This document shows, one piece after another, positions 23,850-32,742 of a stretch of 43,481 nucleotides of DNA. Position numbers and translations under genes: made by a program. The number at the start of each line of letters is the position of its first letter. The first letter of the stretch is position 1. The notes under the pieces are model-generated. The model worked only from the letters and a program-made list of their open reading frames with translations. It ran no database searches and was not told the DNA's origin. This stretch comes from Defluviitaleaceae bacterium (GTDB lineage Bacteria > Bacillota > Clostridia > Lachnospirales > WQUN01): the NCBI GenBank assembly GCA_009781765.1, contig WQVC01000011.1:1-43481 (forward strand), written 5' to 3'.

Positions 23850-24602
23850 TTATTTGCAAATGAAAAGCCCTTGCTCTTTGCGAATTTTGGAAACCCCGCC
23901 GACAAACCCTTCCGACACGAGCCTGTACAGTTCATCTTCAACGGAATCGGGAACATCGTTGTACGATTTTATATACGCGATTAAATCGTCGATATTTGTG
24001 ACTTCAAGCGAATCGACGTATTCGTGCTTTTCGACTGTGCAAAAAAATTCGCCGAGCAGGTTCGCCCCGTTTTCAAGGGTGAACGTGATATTTTTTGCGT
24101 ATGAGAATGTTGCACTACCTTCGAGCTTTTGGTATATGTCGCCTAATTCCTTCATCGAGTTTTCGCCCAATGTTGATGCAAAAAATCGTCCGCCGGGTTT
24201 CAAAACGCGCCGAATTTCCGACAGTGACTTGTTTTTGTCGGGTACATGATACAGCATATGGTTTGCGATAATAGCGTCGAAATCGGCGTTAGGGTAGGGG
24301 ATGTTTTGCGCGTCGAGCTGCGCGAACGAAAAAACCGCTTCTCCCCTCAGTGAATCGCGAGCTTTTTGAAGCATAAGCGGCGAAAAATCCGAAAGAATAA
24401 TTTCAACTTTTTCGGGTAAATTTTTCTTCCGCCAACCGCTTGCTGTCCCGCAACCGATTTCCAAAACCGTCATGCCCGGCTGAAAATCGTACATATCAAA
24501 AATCCAATTGCCAAAGCCGTATTTGTTTACGCTGTATTTTTCGTGCAAGTTGATTCGCGTTGAAAGAGTATCCGCTTCGATGTACATTTTTTCAACCTGC
24601 AT
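23850..24602 (-). CDS. Class I SAM-dependent methyltransferase
   Basis: A 250-residue cytoplasmic methyltransferase (Methyltransf_11/25 type). Motif I VLEIGCGTASGW binds SAM; ILSDFSPLMLQKAR gives the acidic residue at the end of strand 2; QNIPYPNADFDAIIANHMLYH is motif II/post-II; SEIRRVLKPGGRFFAST is motif III. The C-terminal third (FTLENGANLLGEFF...) is less conserved. The substrate is not evident. The ATG at 24602 lies 3 bases after the GNAT stop; a second ATG at 24587 with CAGGTTG before it is an alternative. Confidence 0.85.
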   Translation of the reverse strand: MQVEKMYIEADTLSTRINLHEKYSVNKYGFGNWIFDMYDFQPGMTVLEIGCGTASGWRKKNLPEKVEIILSDFSPLMLQKARDSLRGEAVFSFAQLDAQNIPYPNADFDAIIANHMLYHVPDKNKSLSEIRRVLKPGGRFFASTLGENSMKELGDIYQKLEGSATFSYAKNITFTLENGANLLGEFFCTVEKHEYVDSLEVTNIDDLIAYIKSYNDVPDSVEDELYRLVSEGFVGGVSKIRKEQGLFICK

Positions 24603-24605
24603 ACG

Positions 24606-25148
24606 TCACACCCTGTTGTATTCCTCGCGCAAAATCGCGTATTGAAATCTGTCGCACCATACGCCGCCGACAAGTTTTGCCTTTAAGTGATGCCCCTCGC
24701 GACGCATACCGATTTTTTCCATCATGCGATACGATGCATGATTATCCACGTTGCAACATGCGATTACGCGGTGCAAATTCAGCGTATCGAAGGCAAATTT
24801 TAATAGCGCGCTGCCGATTTTCGTGCCGTACCCTTGTCCCCAATGATTTTTATCAACAAGCCAACCTAACTCGGGTTCATTGCGGTCGTTAAAAAGAATC
24901 CCTTCGCCGATTAAAACTTCTTCGCATACAACCGCAAACCAAAAATCCTCGCACGGGTCGGCGTTTGCAGCGGCAATTGCGTTGTTCAAAAATTCTCGCG
25001 TTTCGGCTTCGGTTTTCACGCCGTCGCGCCTGTACTGCATGGTTTCGGCATCACTGTGCCAACTGTACACAATCGGGAAATCCGCCTCACGAAATTTTCG
25101 AAAAATAAGTCGTTCGAATTCAAATTCGGTGAACTTCGTTGCTATCAT
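24606..25148 (-). CDS. GNAT N-acetyltransferase (RimJ/RimL-like)
   Basis: A 180-residue GNAT of the Acetyltransf_3 group. Visible: LIFRKFREADFPIVYSWHSD at the N-terminus, ELGWLVDKNHWGQGYGTKIG with the acetyl-CoA pyrophosphate loop (QGYGTKIG), and VIACCNVDNHASYRMMEKIG, the usual 'N..S...mekiGF' motif. It may acetylate a protein N-terminus or a small amine. Its ATG overlaps the lipoprotein gene stop (ATGA). Confidence 0.88.
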   Translation of the reverse strand: MIATKFTEFEFERLIFRKFREADFPIVYSWHSDAETMQYRRDGVKTEAETREFLNNAIAAANADPCEDFWFAVVCEEVLIGEGILFNDRNEPELGWLVDKNHWGQGYGTKIGSALLKFAFDTLNLHRVIACCNVDNHASYRMMEKIGMRREGHHLKAKLVGGVWCDRFQYAILREEYNRV

Positions 25149-26179
25149 TCCAAACGTCCGGTAAAACGCTGAATTATCTCGAAAATTTCCTCACACGGTT
25201 CGACGTCCGCCACGCTTAACAACCGCCCGTGAAAATCAAACAGTATCCATTCGTCGTCAATTTCGGCGAAATATAAATCTAACTGTCCCAAATAGTGTTG
25301 ACGTTCGCCGCCGGCTTGCACGAGCGGGATTCGCCGGTCGTTGTCGTAAACCACCATCGGCTCGCGCAAAATGCGGTGGTCGTCGCTGCTGATTATCGCG
25401 CTTACGCCGCGCATTTGCCGGTCAAGCGGGATTCCCGCGTGGGTGAGAGCGATTCGAATATCGCTGTAATCCCGCAAATTTTCCGAATATCGCGCAACGA
25501 CTTCAATCGGGCATTCAAAAAGATATCGCTCGGTGAAATCAAAACCCCGGTCCCACGGCTTCGGCGATGTAACCCCGATAATTGCGATGTCGATGTCGTT
25601 CCTGGTGACAATAATGTACGGCTCAACGCCCGCGACATACTCGCCGTCGAGAGTTGCGTTAGCGAGCAAAATCGGAAACTCCGCAAGCTGTAAAATCGTG
25701 TGTTCGGATATATTGGGCAATTCGTCGTCCGTTCGCGGAAATTCGTTGTTGCCGAAAACCAATGCGTCATAACCCATTGCGTTCATTATTTCGATTTCGA
25801 CCGCACCGTTAAACGCTTCGAACGGCCCGCGCCTGTAAATGTCGCCGCCGTCAAGCAGCAACACGTTTTCACGCTCGGCACGAATTTCCCGCACAAGGGT
25901 TGCATACGCCGGCACATTATGAAGTACACCGTGCCAATCGTTCGTGTGCAAAATTGTTAAATGAAATTGCGGATAGCCGGAAAAATCGGGGACGTCCGGT
26001 AACGCCTCGATTTCGTGGGGTTCTTGCGAAAGTTCTTCTGCTGCAATTTCAGCCTCAATTTCTTCGCTGTTATCGACATCTTCAAAATTGATTTCGTCAA
26101 GCGTAATTGTAACCGGTTCGCGCGCGCAACCGGCGGCAAAAACCGCAAAAATAAACAAAACAATAAATAATTTTTTCAT
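25145..26179 (-). CDS. Lipoprotein metallophosphoesterase, 5'-nucleotidase-like, with altered motifs
   Basis: A 344-residue protein. Signal peptide MKKLFIVLFIFAVFAAGC with a lipobox Cys at 18, an acidic linker, then a calcineurin-like phosphoesterase domain as in UshA/5'-nucleotidases: LTILHTNDWHG (metal site 1), LLLDGGDIYRRGP (bridging Asp), ALVFGNNEF where most relatives have GNHEF, IALTHAG, and AIISSDDHR where GH(S/T)H is usual. The C-terminal nucleotidase domain is absent. The Asn-for-His change removes the usual catalytic or metal-site residue, so activity may be altered. The start at 26179 has GGGAGGGTCAAA before it. It sits between cimA (13-base gap) and the GNAT gene. Confidence 0.82.
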   Translation of the reverse strand: MKKLFIVLFIFAVFAAGCAREPVTITLDEINFEDVDNSEEIEAEIAAEELSQEPHEIEALPDVPDFSGYPQFHLTILHTNDWHGVLHNVPAYATLVREIRAERENVLLLDGGDIYRRGPFEAFNGAVEIEIMNAMGYDALVFGNNEFPRTDDELPNISEHTILQLAEFPILLANATLDGEYVAGVEPYIIVTRNDIDIAIIGVTSPKPWDRGFDFTERYLFECPIEVVARYSENLRDYSDIRIALTHAGIPLDRQMRGVSAIISSDDHRILREPMVVYDNDRRIPLVQAGGERQHYLGQLDLYFAEIDDEWILFDFHGRLLSVADVEPCEEIFEIIQRFTGRLE

Positions 26180-26192
26180 TTTGACCCTCCCT

Positions 26193-27827
26193 CTAATACG
26201 CAAATACTGCGTATCGCTCGTCCCTGTCCATAATCAGTTTAAATTTGATTGAGTCCATCAACGCTTCCCAACTCGCTTCAACGACGTTCGCGCTTACGCC
26301 CACCGTTGACCATTTGCGTACGCCGTCGGTTGATTCAATCAGAACACGCACCCGCGAATCCGTAGCGTCGTTGCTGTCGAGAACTCGAACCTTATAATCG
26401 GTGAGCCTTACGGCAGCGAGTTGGTCGTGATAGAAGCCCTCCAGTGCCTTGCGCAATGCTCTGTCGAGGGCGGCGACCGGTCCGTTTCCTTCCTCGGCGG
26501 TTATTACATCGATGAATTTTTCGCTTTTGGGAAGAACCGTTTCATCGTCTACGCGAATTTTTACCAACGCCGTTGAATTTTCCGTTTCGGATGTTGATGC
26601 CATGTCTTCGCTTATAATTTTGAATTTAATCAGCTCGAAAAGCGGAATGTAATCGTCCAACACGCGACGAATTTTAAGCGCGAACGAACTTTCCGCGCCT
26701 TCAAATTGATAGCCTTTGTGTTCCTGCTCTTTGAGCTTATCCATGATTTTGCTCATTTCGGCAGAATTTCGCGCAATATCCGGGCGGACTTCCTGTATTT
26801 TTTTCAGCAATGTACTGCGACCGGCAACCTCGCTCATAAGAGTGCGGCGAGCGTTTCCGACGGCTTGCGGGTCGATATGCTCAAAGGATTGCGGATTTTT
26901 CGCAACCGCGTCGATATGCATACCGCCTTTGTGCGCGAATGCCGTTTGCCCGACGTAGGCGGCGCGTCGGTTGAGGGATGTATTTGCAACTTCGGAAACA
27001 AAACGCGCTGCTCGCGTCAAGTTTTGCATTTGTTCGGGCAGAATGCAACTGTAGCCTTTTTTCAACTGCAAATTTGGGATAATTGCCGAAAGATTCGCAT
27101 TTCCGCAACGTTCGCCGAAGCCCGTGAACGTACCCTGTACCTGCGTCGCGCCTGCTTCAACGGCAATCACTGAATTTGCAACCGCCATTTCGCAGTCGTT
27201 ATGCGCGTGAATGCCTACCGGAAGGTCAAATTTCGCCGCGACTTCTTTTACAATATCGAAAATTTCGCCGGGGAACGCGCCGCCGTTTGTATCGCAAAGC
27301 ACGAGCGCATCTGCGCCGCCGTCGCGAGCCGCCGCAAGTGACGCTAACGCATATTCCGGATTTTTTTTATAGCCGTCGAAGAAATGCTCCGCATCGAACA
27401 TCACTTCGCTCATGCGGGTTTTCAAAAACGCAATCGTATCGCGAATCATCTCCAAATTTTCATCAAGGGTCGCGCCTAAAATATCGGTGACGTGAAAGTC
27501 CCAACTTTTGCCGAAAATACATGCTGCGTCCGCGCCGGACTCTAAAAGCGCATTAACATTGGCATCGTCCTTCGCCGAAATTCCTTTGCGGCGCGTGCTT
27601 CCGAACGCAATCAGCTTGGCGTGCCTGAGAGGATTTTCGCCGCCGGTAAAGTGCCGAAAAAATTCCAAATCTTTCGGATTCGAACCCGGATTGCCGGCTT
27701 CAATATAGTCAACCCCAATAGCGTCAAGCTCGCGCGCGATTTTAATTTTGTCCGTAACGGAAAATGAAATTCCTTCAGCTTGCGCACCGTCGCGCAGGGT
27801 TGAATCGAAAATTGTGATTTTTTTCAT
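26193..27827 (-). CDS. cimA: (R)-citramalate synthase
   Basis: A 544-residue enzyme of the CimA/LeuA family. It condenses pyruvate and acetyl-CoA to citramalate, the threonine-independent entry to isoleucine synthesis. Motifs: IFDSTLRDGAQAEGISFSV, YIEAGNPGSNPKDLEFF (the CimA-specific form), VMFDAEHFFDGYKKNP, GIHAHNDCEMAVANS with the metal His-x-His, and a C-terminal LeuA-type allosteric domain (about 400-540) for feedback control. The start at 27827 is chosen because AAGGAGATGGCT gives correct spacing there. LeuCD, encoded nearby, would carry out the next isomerisation. Confidence 0.93.
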   Translation of the reverse strand: MKKITIFDSTLRDGAQAEGISFSVTDKIKIARELDAIGVDYIEAGNPGSNPKDLEFFRHFTGGENPLRHAKLIAFGSTRRKGISAKDDANVNALLESGADAACIFGKSWDFHVTDILGATLDENLEMIRDTIAFLKTRMSEVMFDAEHFFDGYKKNPEYALASLAAARDGGADALVLCDTNGGAFPGEIFDIVKEVAAKFDLPVGIHAHNDCEMAVANSVIAVEAGATQVQGTFTGFGERCGNANLSAIIPNLQLKKGYSCILPEQMQNLTRAARFVSEVANTSLNRRAAYVGQTAFAHKGGMHIDAVAKNPQSFEHIDPQAVGNARRTLMSEVAGRSTLLKKIQEVRPDIARNSAEMSKIMDKLKEQEHKGYQFEGAESSFALKIRRVLDDYIPLFELIKFKIISEDMASTSETENSTALVKIRVDDETVLPKSEKFIDVITAEEGNGPVAALDRALRKALEGFYHDQLAAVRLTDYKVRVLDSNDATDSRVRVLIESTDGVRKWSTVGVSANVVEASWEALMDSIKFKLIMDRDERYAVFAY

Positions 27828-27843
27828 AGCCATCTCCTTTTTT

Positions 27844-28275
27844 CTATTCCCGGTCTGAAACTGCAATGCCCGCCTTTGCGAAAAATTCGCGTATTCGGTC
27901 GTCCCACGTTATATCAAGCGACTTATCTGCAACAAATTCCTTTTGCGCGGTGGCGGTTGTGAAGGTCACGCCGTCGTTTTCGTATACAATATTCAAAAAA
28001 AGCGCGGCGGCGTTTGTATGTATCTCGTCGGCGGATTTTTGAGAGAAAATTATTTTCATGCGGCGCGGTTTGGCGCACATTTTTACGATTTCATATGCCA
28101 TCGGCCGCAGGGATTCCCACGTTGCAAAGCCGCTTTCGTTCGCACCGTCAACGGTAACTTTTACCGCAGCAAGAATTTCAACAGACCTCGCCTCAAATTC
28201 ATCAAATAAATTTTCACGCAAAAGTTTACCCATAAAAATTTTTACAGATGCCTTGTCTAATTCCAACGCCAACAT
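27844..28275 (-). CDS. DUF5721 family protein
   Basis: A 143-residue protein matching DUF5721 of Clostridia: MLALELDKASVKIFMGKLL at the start, VKVTVDGANESGF, WESLRPMAYEIVK, LFLNIVYENDGVTFTTAT, and DKSLDITWDDRIREFFAK near the end. The family has no known function and no membrane segment. The start at 28275 follows GCGGAGGTGGCAAAA. It is the first gene of the cimA operon, 16 bases before cimA, under the promoter at 28296-28324. Confidence 0.8.
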   Translation of the reverse strand: MLALELDKASVKIFMGKLLRENLFDEFEARSVEILAAVKVTVDGANESGFATWESLRPMAYEIVKMCAKPRRMKIIFSQKSADEIHTNAAALFLNIVYENDGVTFTTATAQKEFVADKSLDITWDDRIREFFAKAGIAVSDRE

Positions 28276-28295
28276 TTTTGCCACCTCCGCAGTAA

Positions 28296-28324
28296 AGTTT
28301 AACACACGGCGTTTTTTACGACAA
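28296..28324 (-). promoter_or_regulatory. promoter of the DUF5721-cimA operon
   Basis: On the minus strand -35 TTGTCG (28319-28324) and -10 TAAACT (28296-28301) are 17 bases apart. A 38-bp dyad lies 9 bases upstream of the -35 box. Confidence 0.65.
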
Positions 28325-28332
28325 GGCATGGC

Positions 28333-28370
28333 AAAAGCTATTGGTAGCTGAGCAGTTACCGATAGCTTTT
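28333..28370. promoter_or_regulatory. 38-bp dyad with GCTGAGCAG loop, copy 1
   Basis: AAAAGCTATTGGTA pairs with TACCGATAGCTTTT at 13 of 14 positions around the loop GCTGAGCAG. A second copy at 38386-38425 keeps the loop and inner stem (TATTGGTA) but has different outer base pairs on both arms. Both copies lie upstream of a promoter of a minus-strand operon, which fits an operator or structured element. A T6 run follows on the plus strand, so a terminator reading is possible, but no plus-strand gene ends here. Confidence 0.6.
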
Positions 28371-28413
28371 TTCCTGAAAATAATTGCTAACCGTTTTTAC
28401 ATTTCGTCCACTA

Positions 28414-28419
28414 TATAAT
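28414..28419 (+). promoter_or_regulatory. candidate -10 box of the sigma factor gene
   Basis: A perfect TATAAT lies 38 bases before the start at 28457. The matching -35 position (CCGTTT) is poor, as expected if the gene is activated or read by an alternative sigma factor. Confidence 0.4.
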
Positions 28420-28456
28420 CAAAGGCAAAAATCCCGGGCAAAGGGAGGGGATGTTT

Positions 28457-30022
28457 ATGGGCAAAACAAACGCTCGTATAGCCGATGCGGCAAAAAGCAT
28501 TTACACATACTGCCGCAGTCGAACAAATACGAAAGAAGAAGCAGAAGATTTATCCCAAGACATTTTAGTCGAACTCTTAAAATCGCAGGGAAGTTTGCGC
28601 GACGAAAAAGCGTTTTACGGATTTATGTGGGCTGTAGCCGGCAATGTCTGCAAAAATTGGTATAAAAAACGTCACAGCACCTGCGAATTAAACGACAACG
28701 TAACAGATACCGCTTCATTCACGGAAATGCTCGAAAAAGAATCGGACATTCGCGCATTGCATCGCGAACTCAAACTTCTGCCCGAGCAATACCGCAAAGT
28801 CGTTGTTATGTACTATTTCGACGGCATGAAAGTCGCGGCAATTTCAAAAGCCCTGAACATCTCCGAAAGCATGGTAAAATTTTTGCTTTTTAAAGGTCGT
28901 AAAATTTTGAAGGAGGGAATTAAAATGGAAAGAACGTTTGGAGATTTCAGCTTCAACCCCGCAAGAATGACACTGAGGTTCTTCGCCCCGGACGAACATT
29001 GGCCGCAATGCGTTGAACCGACGTATTTTGAGCGAAACATAATTGCGCAAAACATTCTGCTGACCTGTTACAACGAACCCTGCACGGCGGAAGAAATCAG
29101 CCTGCAATTAGGCATATCCGTGCCGTATCTCGAAAAAGATTTACAAGAACTTTGCGACGCGGGCGTTTTAAAAAAGAATCCCTACGAAACCGACATCGTA
29201 ATTTTCACAAAAGAATTTTCCGAAGAGGCTTTGGCAAAAACAGCCGCACATCAAAAGGAAATCGCAGATATTCTCACAAATTTTCTCGACACAAATCTCA
29301 GTGATTTCAAAAAAATCGGCTTCTTTACGGGAGACCCGGGCGATGACAGCCTTCTGCGATGGCGAATCGCGCACCTGATTTTGGAGCAGGCCGTAATAAA
29401 CGCCAACACCCCTACACCCGCAACAAACGGAATCCTCTATTGGGGTTCGGAAGGCGAAAAATACAGTTGCTTGGCGGCAAACTACGATAACGAAGCCGGC
29501 GACAAATTAAATTTCTTGGAATTTCTGCCGGGTTCGTGGTTGAAGCCGTACAGTTGGGGGCATTTTTGGAATCGTGACGACCGCGTTAAATTGCTGCTCG
29601 AAATCGCGGCGCGCCAAGTGCGCCAAGCGCACATTGAGAACCTGTCAAAAGCGACACATGCTCTCGAAGCCGGCGAGAAAATCGAAGTCGCGGAGTTAAT
29701 CAAACTCGGCTTTTTGAAAAAAGACGGCGATAAAATAACGCCCTGCATTCCCGTCTACACCGCCGCGCAATTCAACCAAGCACTTGCCCTCACTACCGGC
29801 GCAACAGAAAAAATCGCAAAAATCACCGCCGAAGCAGTCGAAATGAGCGCGGACATTTTGGTTCAGCACGCCCCCGCCTCAAAGAAAGCAGAAGCAAAAT
29901 CCGTTGCATGGCTCAAAAACCGCGAACTCGCAATGGACAGACCCGTCGAAATTATGCTCGGAAGCGGCGCGCTTCGCCGCACTTACGAAAACGAACACCC
30001 GGCGGTTTATGCTGTGGTTTAA
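28457..30022 (+). CDS. ECF-type sigma factor with a long C-terminal extension
   Basis: A 521-residue protein. Residues 5-75 match sigma-70 region 2 (EEAEDLSQDILVELLKSQGS, AFYGFMWAVAGNVCKNWYKK) and about 95-150 region 4 (LKLLPEQYRKVVVMYYFDGM, VAAISKALNISESMVKFLLF), the HTH that reads -35 boxes. The remaining ~360 residues begin MERTFGDFSFNPARMTLRFF, contain a winged-helix-like segment (CTAEEISLQLGISVPYLEKDL) and end in helical sequence; I do not recognise the rest. A strong internal AAGGAGGGAATTAAA followed by ATG (28925) lies exactly in frame at the sigma/extension border, so the extension may also be made as a separate protein. No anti-sigma gene is next to it, so the extension may be the control domain. 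The start at 28457 has GGGAGGGG before it. Confidence 0.8.
   Translation: MGKTNARIADAAKSIYTYCRSRTNTKEEAEDLSQDILVELLKSQGSLRDEKAFYGFMWAVAGNVCKNWYKKRHSTCELNDNVTDTASFTEMLEKESDIRALHRELKLLPEQYRKVVVMYYFDGMKVAAISKALNISESMVKFLLFKGRKILKEGIKMERTFGDFSFNPARMTLRFFAPDEHWPQCVEPTYFERNIIAQNILLTCYNEPCTAEEISLQLGISVPYLEKDLQELCDAGVLKKNPYETDIVIFTKEFSEEALAKTAAHQKEIADILTNFLDTNLSDFKKIGFFTGDPGDDSLLRWRIAHLILEQAVINANTPTPATNGILYWGSEGEKYSCLAANYDNEAGDKLNFLEFLPGSWLKPYSWGHFWNRDDRVKLLLEIAARQVRQAHIENLSKATHALEAGEKIEVAELIKLGFLKKDGDKITPCIPVYTAAQFNQALALTTGATEKIAKITAEAVEMSADILVQHAPASKKAEAKSVAWLKNRELAMDRPVEIMLGSGALRRTYENEHPAVYAVV
28910..28927 (+). promoter_or_regulatory. internal in-frame ribosome binding site and start
   Basis: AAGGAGGGAATTAAA precedes ATG at 28925, in the same frame as the sigma factor gene. 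It matches the strong sites used by real genes in this window and falls at the domain boundary, so a second, shorter product is plausible. Confidence 0.5.
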
Positions 30023-30170
30023 GTTCGCAGGCTTCGCCCGCACCCACCCGCTTTTTGGAAAAAGCGGGGCAAAAACACTAAAAAAACCGCGCAAAGCGCG
30101 GTTTTTTGATGAAGTTTTGATGAAACTTTTTCAAAAGTTTCCGGGTTTGGGCAGAGCCCAAGGTCTCAAC
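30023..30170. terminator. composite terminator island between convergent genes
   Basis: The central stem AACCGCGC-AAA-GCGCGGTT at about 30086-30105, with A and T runs, works in both directions for the sigma factor gene and the YjiH gene. Left unit: CCGCTTTTTggAAAAAGCGG with GGGGCAAAAAC; right unit: a GAAACTTTTTCAAAAGTTTC hairpin and a GGGCAGAGCCC small hairpin, oriented inward. Confidence 0.8.
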
Positions 30171-31652
30171 CTATCCTCTGAACAAAATCCGTGTCAAAAG
30201 CACGATTATCGGCAAAGCAAAAACGGTTCTCATAAGGAAAATGATTGCTAAGTGTCCGATATTCAGGGGGATTTTCGACTTGAGAATAAGGATTCCCGTT
30301 TCGGCCATGTAAATAATTTGTACGATGGACAATGCGCCGATAATAAATCGGGTGGCGATAGGCGCAACAAAGAATTCATACAACTCGTAACCGTAGCCGT
30401 AACCCTCGACGTAGTCGCCGGCATAGCCGGTGTAAACGGCAACCGCGTCCTGCCCGCTCAATAAAACGGCGGGAAGAAACATGTCGAAAAATCCGACGAG
30501 CGTAGCGGATGAGTAGTTCATGGCGTATTCGACGCCGAGTAAGCGCATAAATTGCCCGAAAGGCCACGAAGCTATGTCAAAAATCGGGGTTTGAGCGTTA
30601 ATCACGAGAGCAATCGTTCCCCACGCAAGAATGAAAGGAATCAAATCCATAAAAATGTTGAGCCAGTTTGAAAGCCCGGATTTTATAACGCCTGCGGGCG
30701 TAGTTACGCTTGCCCTTTGCGCCGCAAGGCGTGTAGCTTGGCTGAAAATCGAGGTATTCGGGTCGGGTTCTTCAACAATTTGCTTGCCGACTTCGGGCAA
30801 GTATTCGTCTTTGATTCCGCGAAGCGGCCAAATACGCGGCATAATCACCGCAAGAATAATTACCGTTATGCAGATGACGAGATAAAACACCAAAAAATTC
30901 GACATAAGCCCGATAAAATTTGCAATTACGAACGTAAACGGCAGGGAAACGATTGTGAAGTTTACGCAAATTGCCGCCGCTTCACGACCTGTGTAAAAGC
31001 CTTTTTCGTGTTGGTCGCGGGTAATGATAACGCTTGCCGCCGACGAGCTGAACCACGAACCCATAAGGTCAATAGACGAACGCCCCGGAAGGGTGAACAA
31101 AAAGCGCACAACTTTGCGAATCAGCATTCCGAGAAATTCCATAATGCCGAAATCGGTCAGAAGGGGAATCGCAAGCCCGAGAACAAGAAAAATCGTAATC
31201 AGATTCGAACCGGACGAGCCGCCCGCAATCAAATCCATCATCAAACCCGCGCCGTCCCAAGGGCAAAGCAACCAATCCGGACCTACGCCGAAAAAAACCA
31301 TCCACACAAGAACAACGGCAATGCCCTTGCTCACAAAATAAACGGGATGGCTCAAAAATAAATCTTTGAGGCGGCTGTTGTCCATGATGAAACTCGGTTT
31401 AAATACCCACGCAACGACCGTTCCGAGAAACGAAACGGTTATCAAAATCGCGGCAATGGTGAACACCAATCCGAAGCCGCCGAGTTCAAATCTGTTAAGC
31501 GTAAGCCCGAGCCAATTGATTACAAAACCGAGAGGGATGTTAAACGTACCGCCGCCGGCCGGCAACAGCACAACGAACAAAAACAGACCGATAATCGACA
31601 TGATTACAAATTTCGCAACGTGCCGACCTTGCAATTTGTAGTCGTTGTTCAC
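30171..31652 (-). CDS. YjiH family membrane protein (nucleoside-recognition Gate domain)
   Basis: A 493-residue polytopic protein with about ten hydrophobic helices. It matches the YjiH/Gate family: FVIMSIIGLFLFVVLLPAGG near the start, LPGRSSIDLMGSWFSSSAAS, ITRDQHEKGFYTGREAAAIC with the family's conserved YTGREA segment, and VGFFDMFLPAVLLSGQD. The substrate is unknown; relatives are putative transporters. The start is a GTG at 31652, chosen because AAGGAGATGATTTT lies before it and because upstream residues are not membrane-like. It follows ilvC by 51 bases. Confidence 0.82.
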   Translation of the reverse strand: MNNDYKLQGRHVAKFVIMSIIGLFLFVVLLPAGGGTFNIPLGFVINWLGLTLNRFELGGFGLVFTIAAILITVSFLGTVVAWVFKPSFIMDNSRLKDLFLSHPVYFVSKGIAVVLVWMVFFGVGPDWLLCPWDGAGLMMDLIAGGSSGSNLITIFLVLGLAIPLLTDFGIMEFLGMLIRKVVRFLFTLPGRSSIDLMGSWFSSSAASVIITRDQHEKGFYTGREAAAICVNFTIVSLPFTFVIANFIGLMSNFLVFYLVICITVIILAVIMPRIWPLRGIKDEYLPEVGKQIVEEPDPNTSIFSQATRLAAQRASVTTPAGVIKSGLSNWLNIFMDLIPFILAWGTIALVINAQTPIFDIASWPFGQFMRLLGVEYAMNYSSATLVGFFDMFLPAVLLSGQDAVAVYTGYAGDYVEGYGYGYELYEFFVAPIATRFIIGALSIVQIIYMAETGILILKSKIPLNIGHLAIIFLMRTVFALPIIVLLTRILFRG

Positions 31653-31703
31653 AAAATCATCTCCTTTTTTGGTGCCGCGTGCGTATTGGCGCGGCAATGG
31701 CGT

Positions 31704-32726
<1,023 letters not shown>

Positions 32727-32742
32727 TCACTCTTTAAACCAC

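Noticed and set aside
28341-28360. GGTAGCTGAG(C)(A)GTTACC as a possible tRNA D-arm
   Set aside because: Only a simple hairpin is present; no anticodon or T-arm follows in either copy.
28381-28420. ECF-type autoregulated promoter (AACC ... CGTC) before the sigma factor gene
   Set aside because: The two half-sites are only about 12 bases apart, shorter than ECF promoters need; only the TATAAT was kept as a weak candidate.
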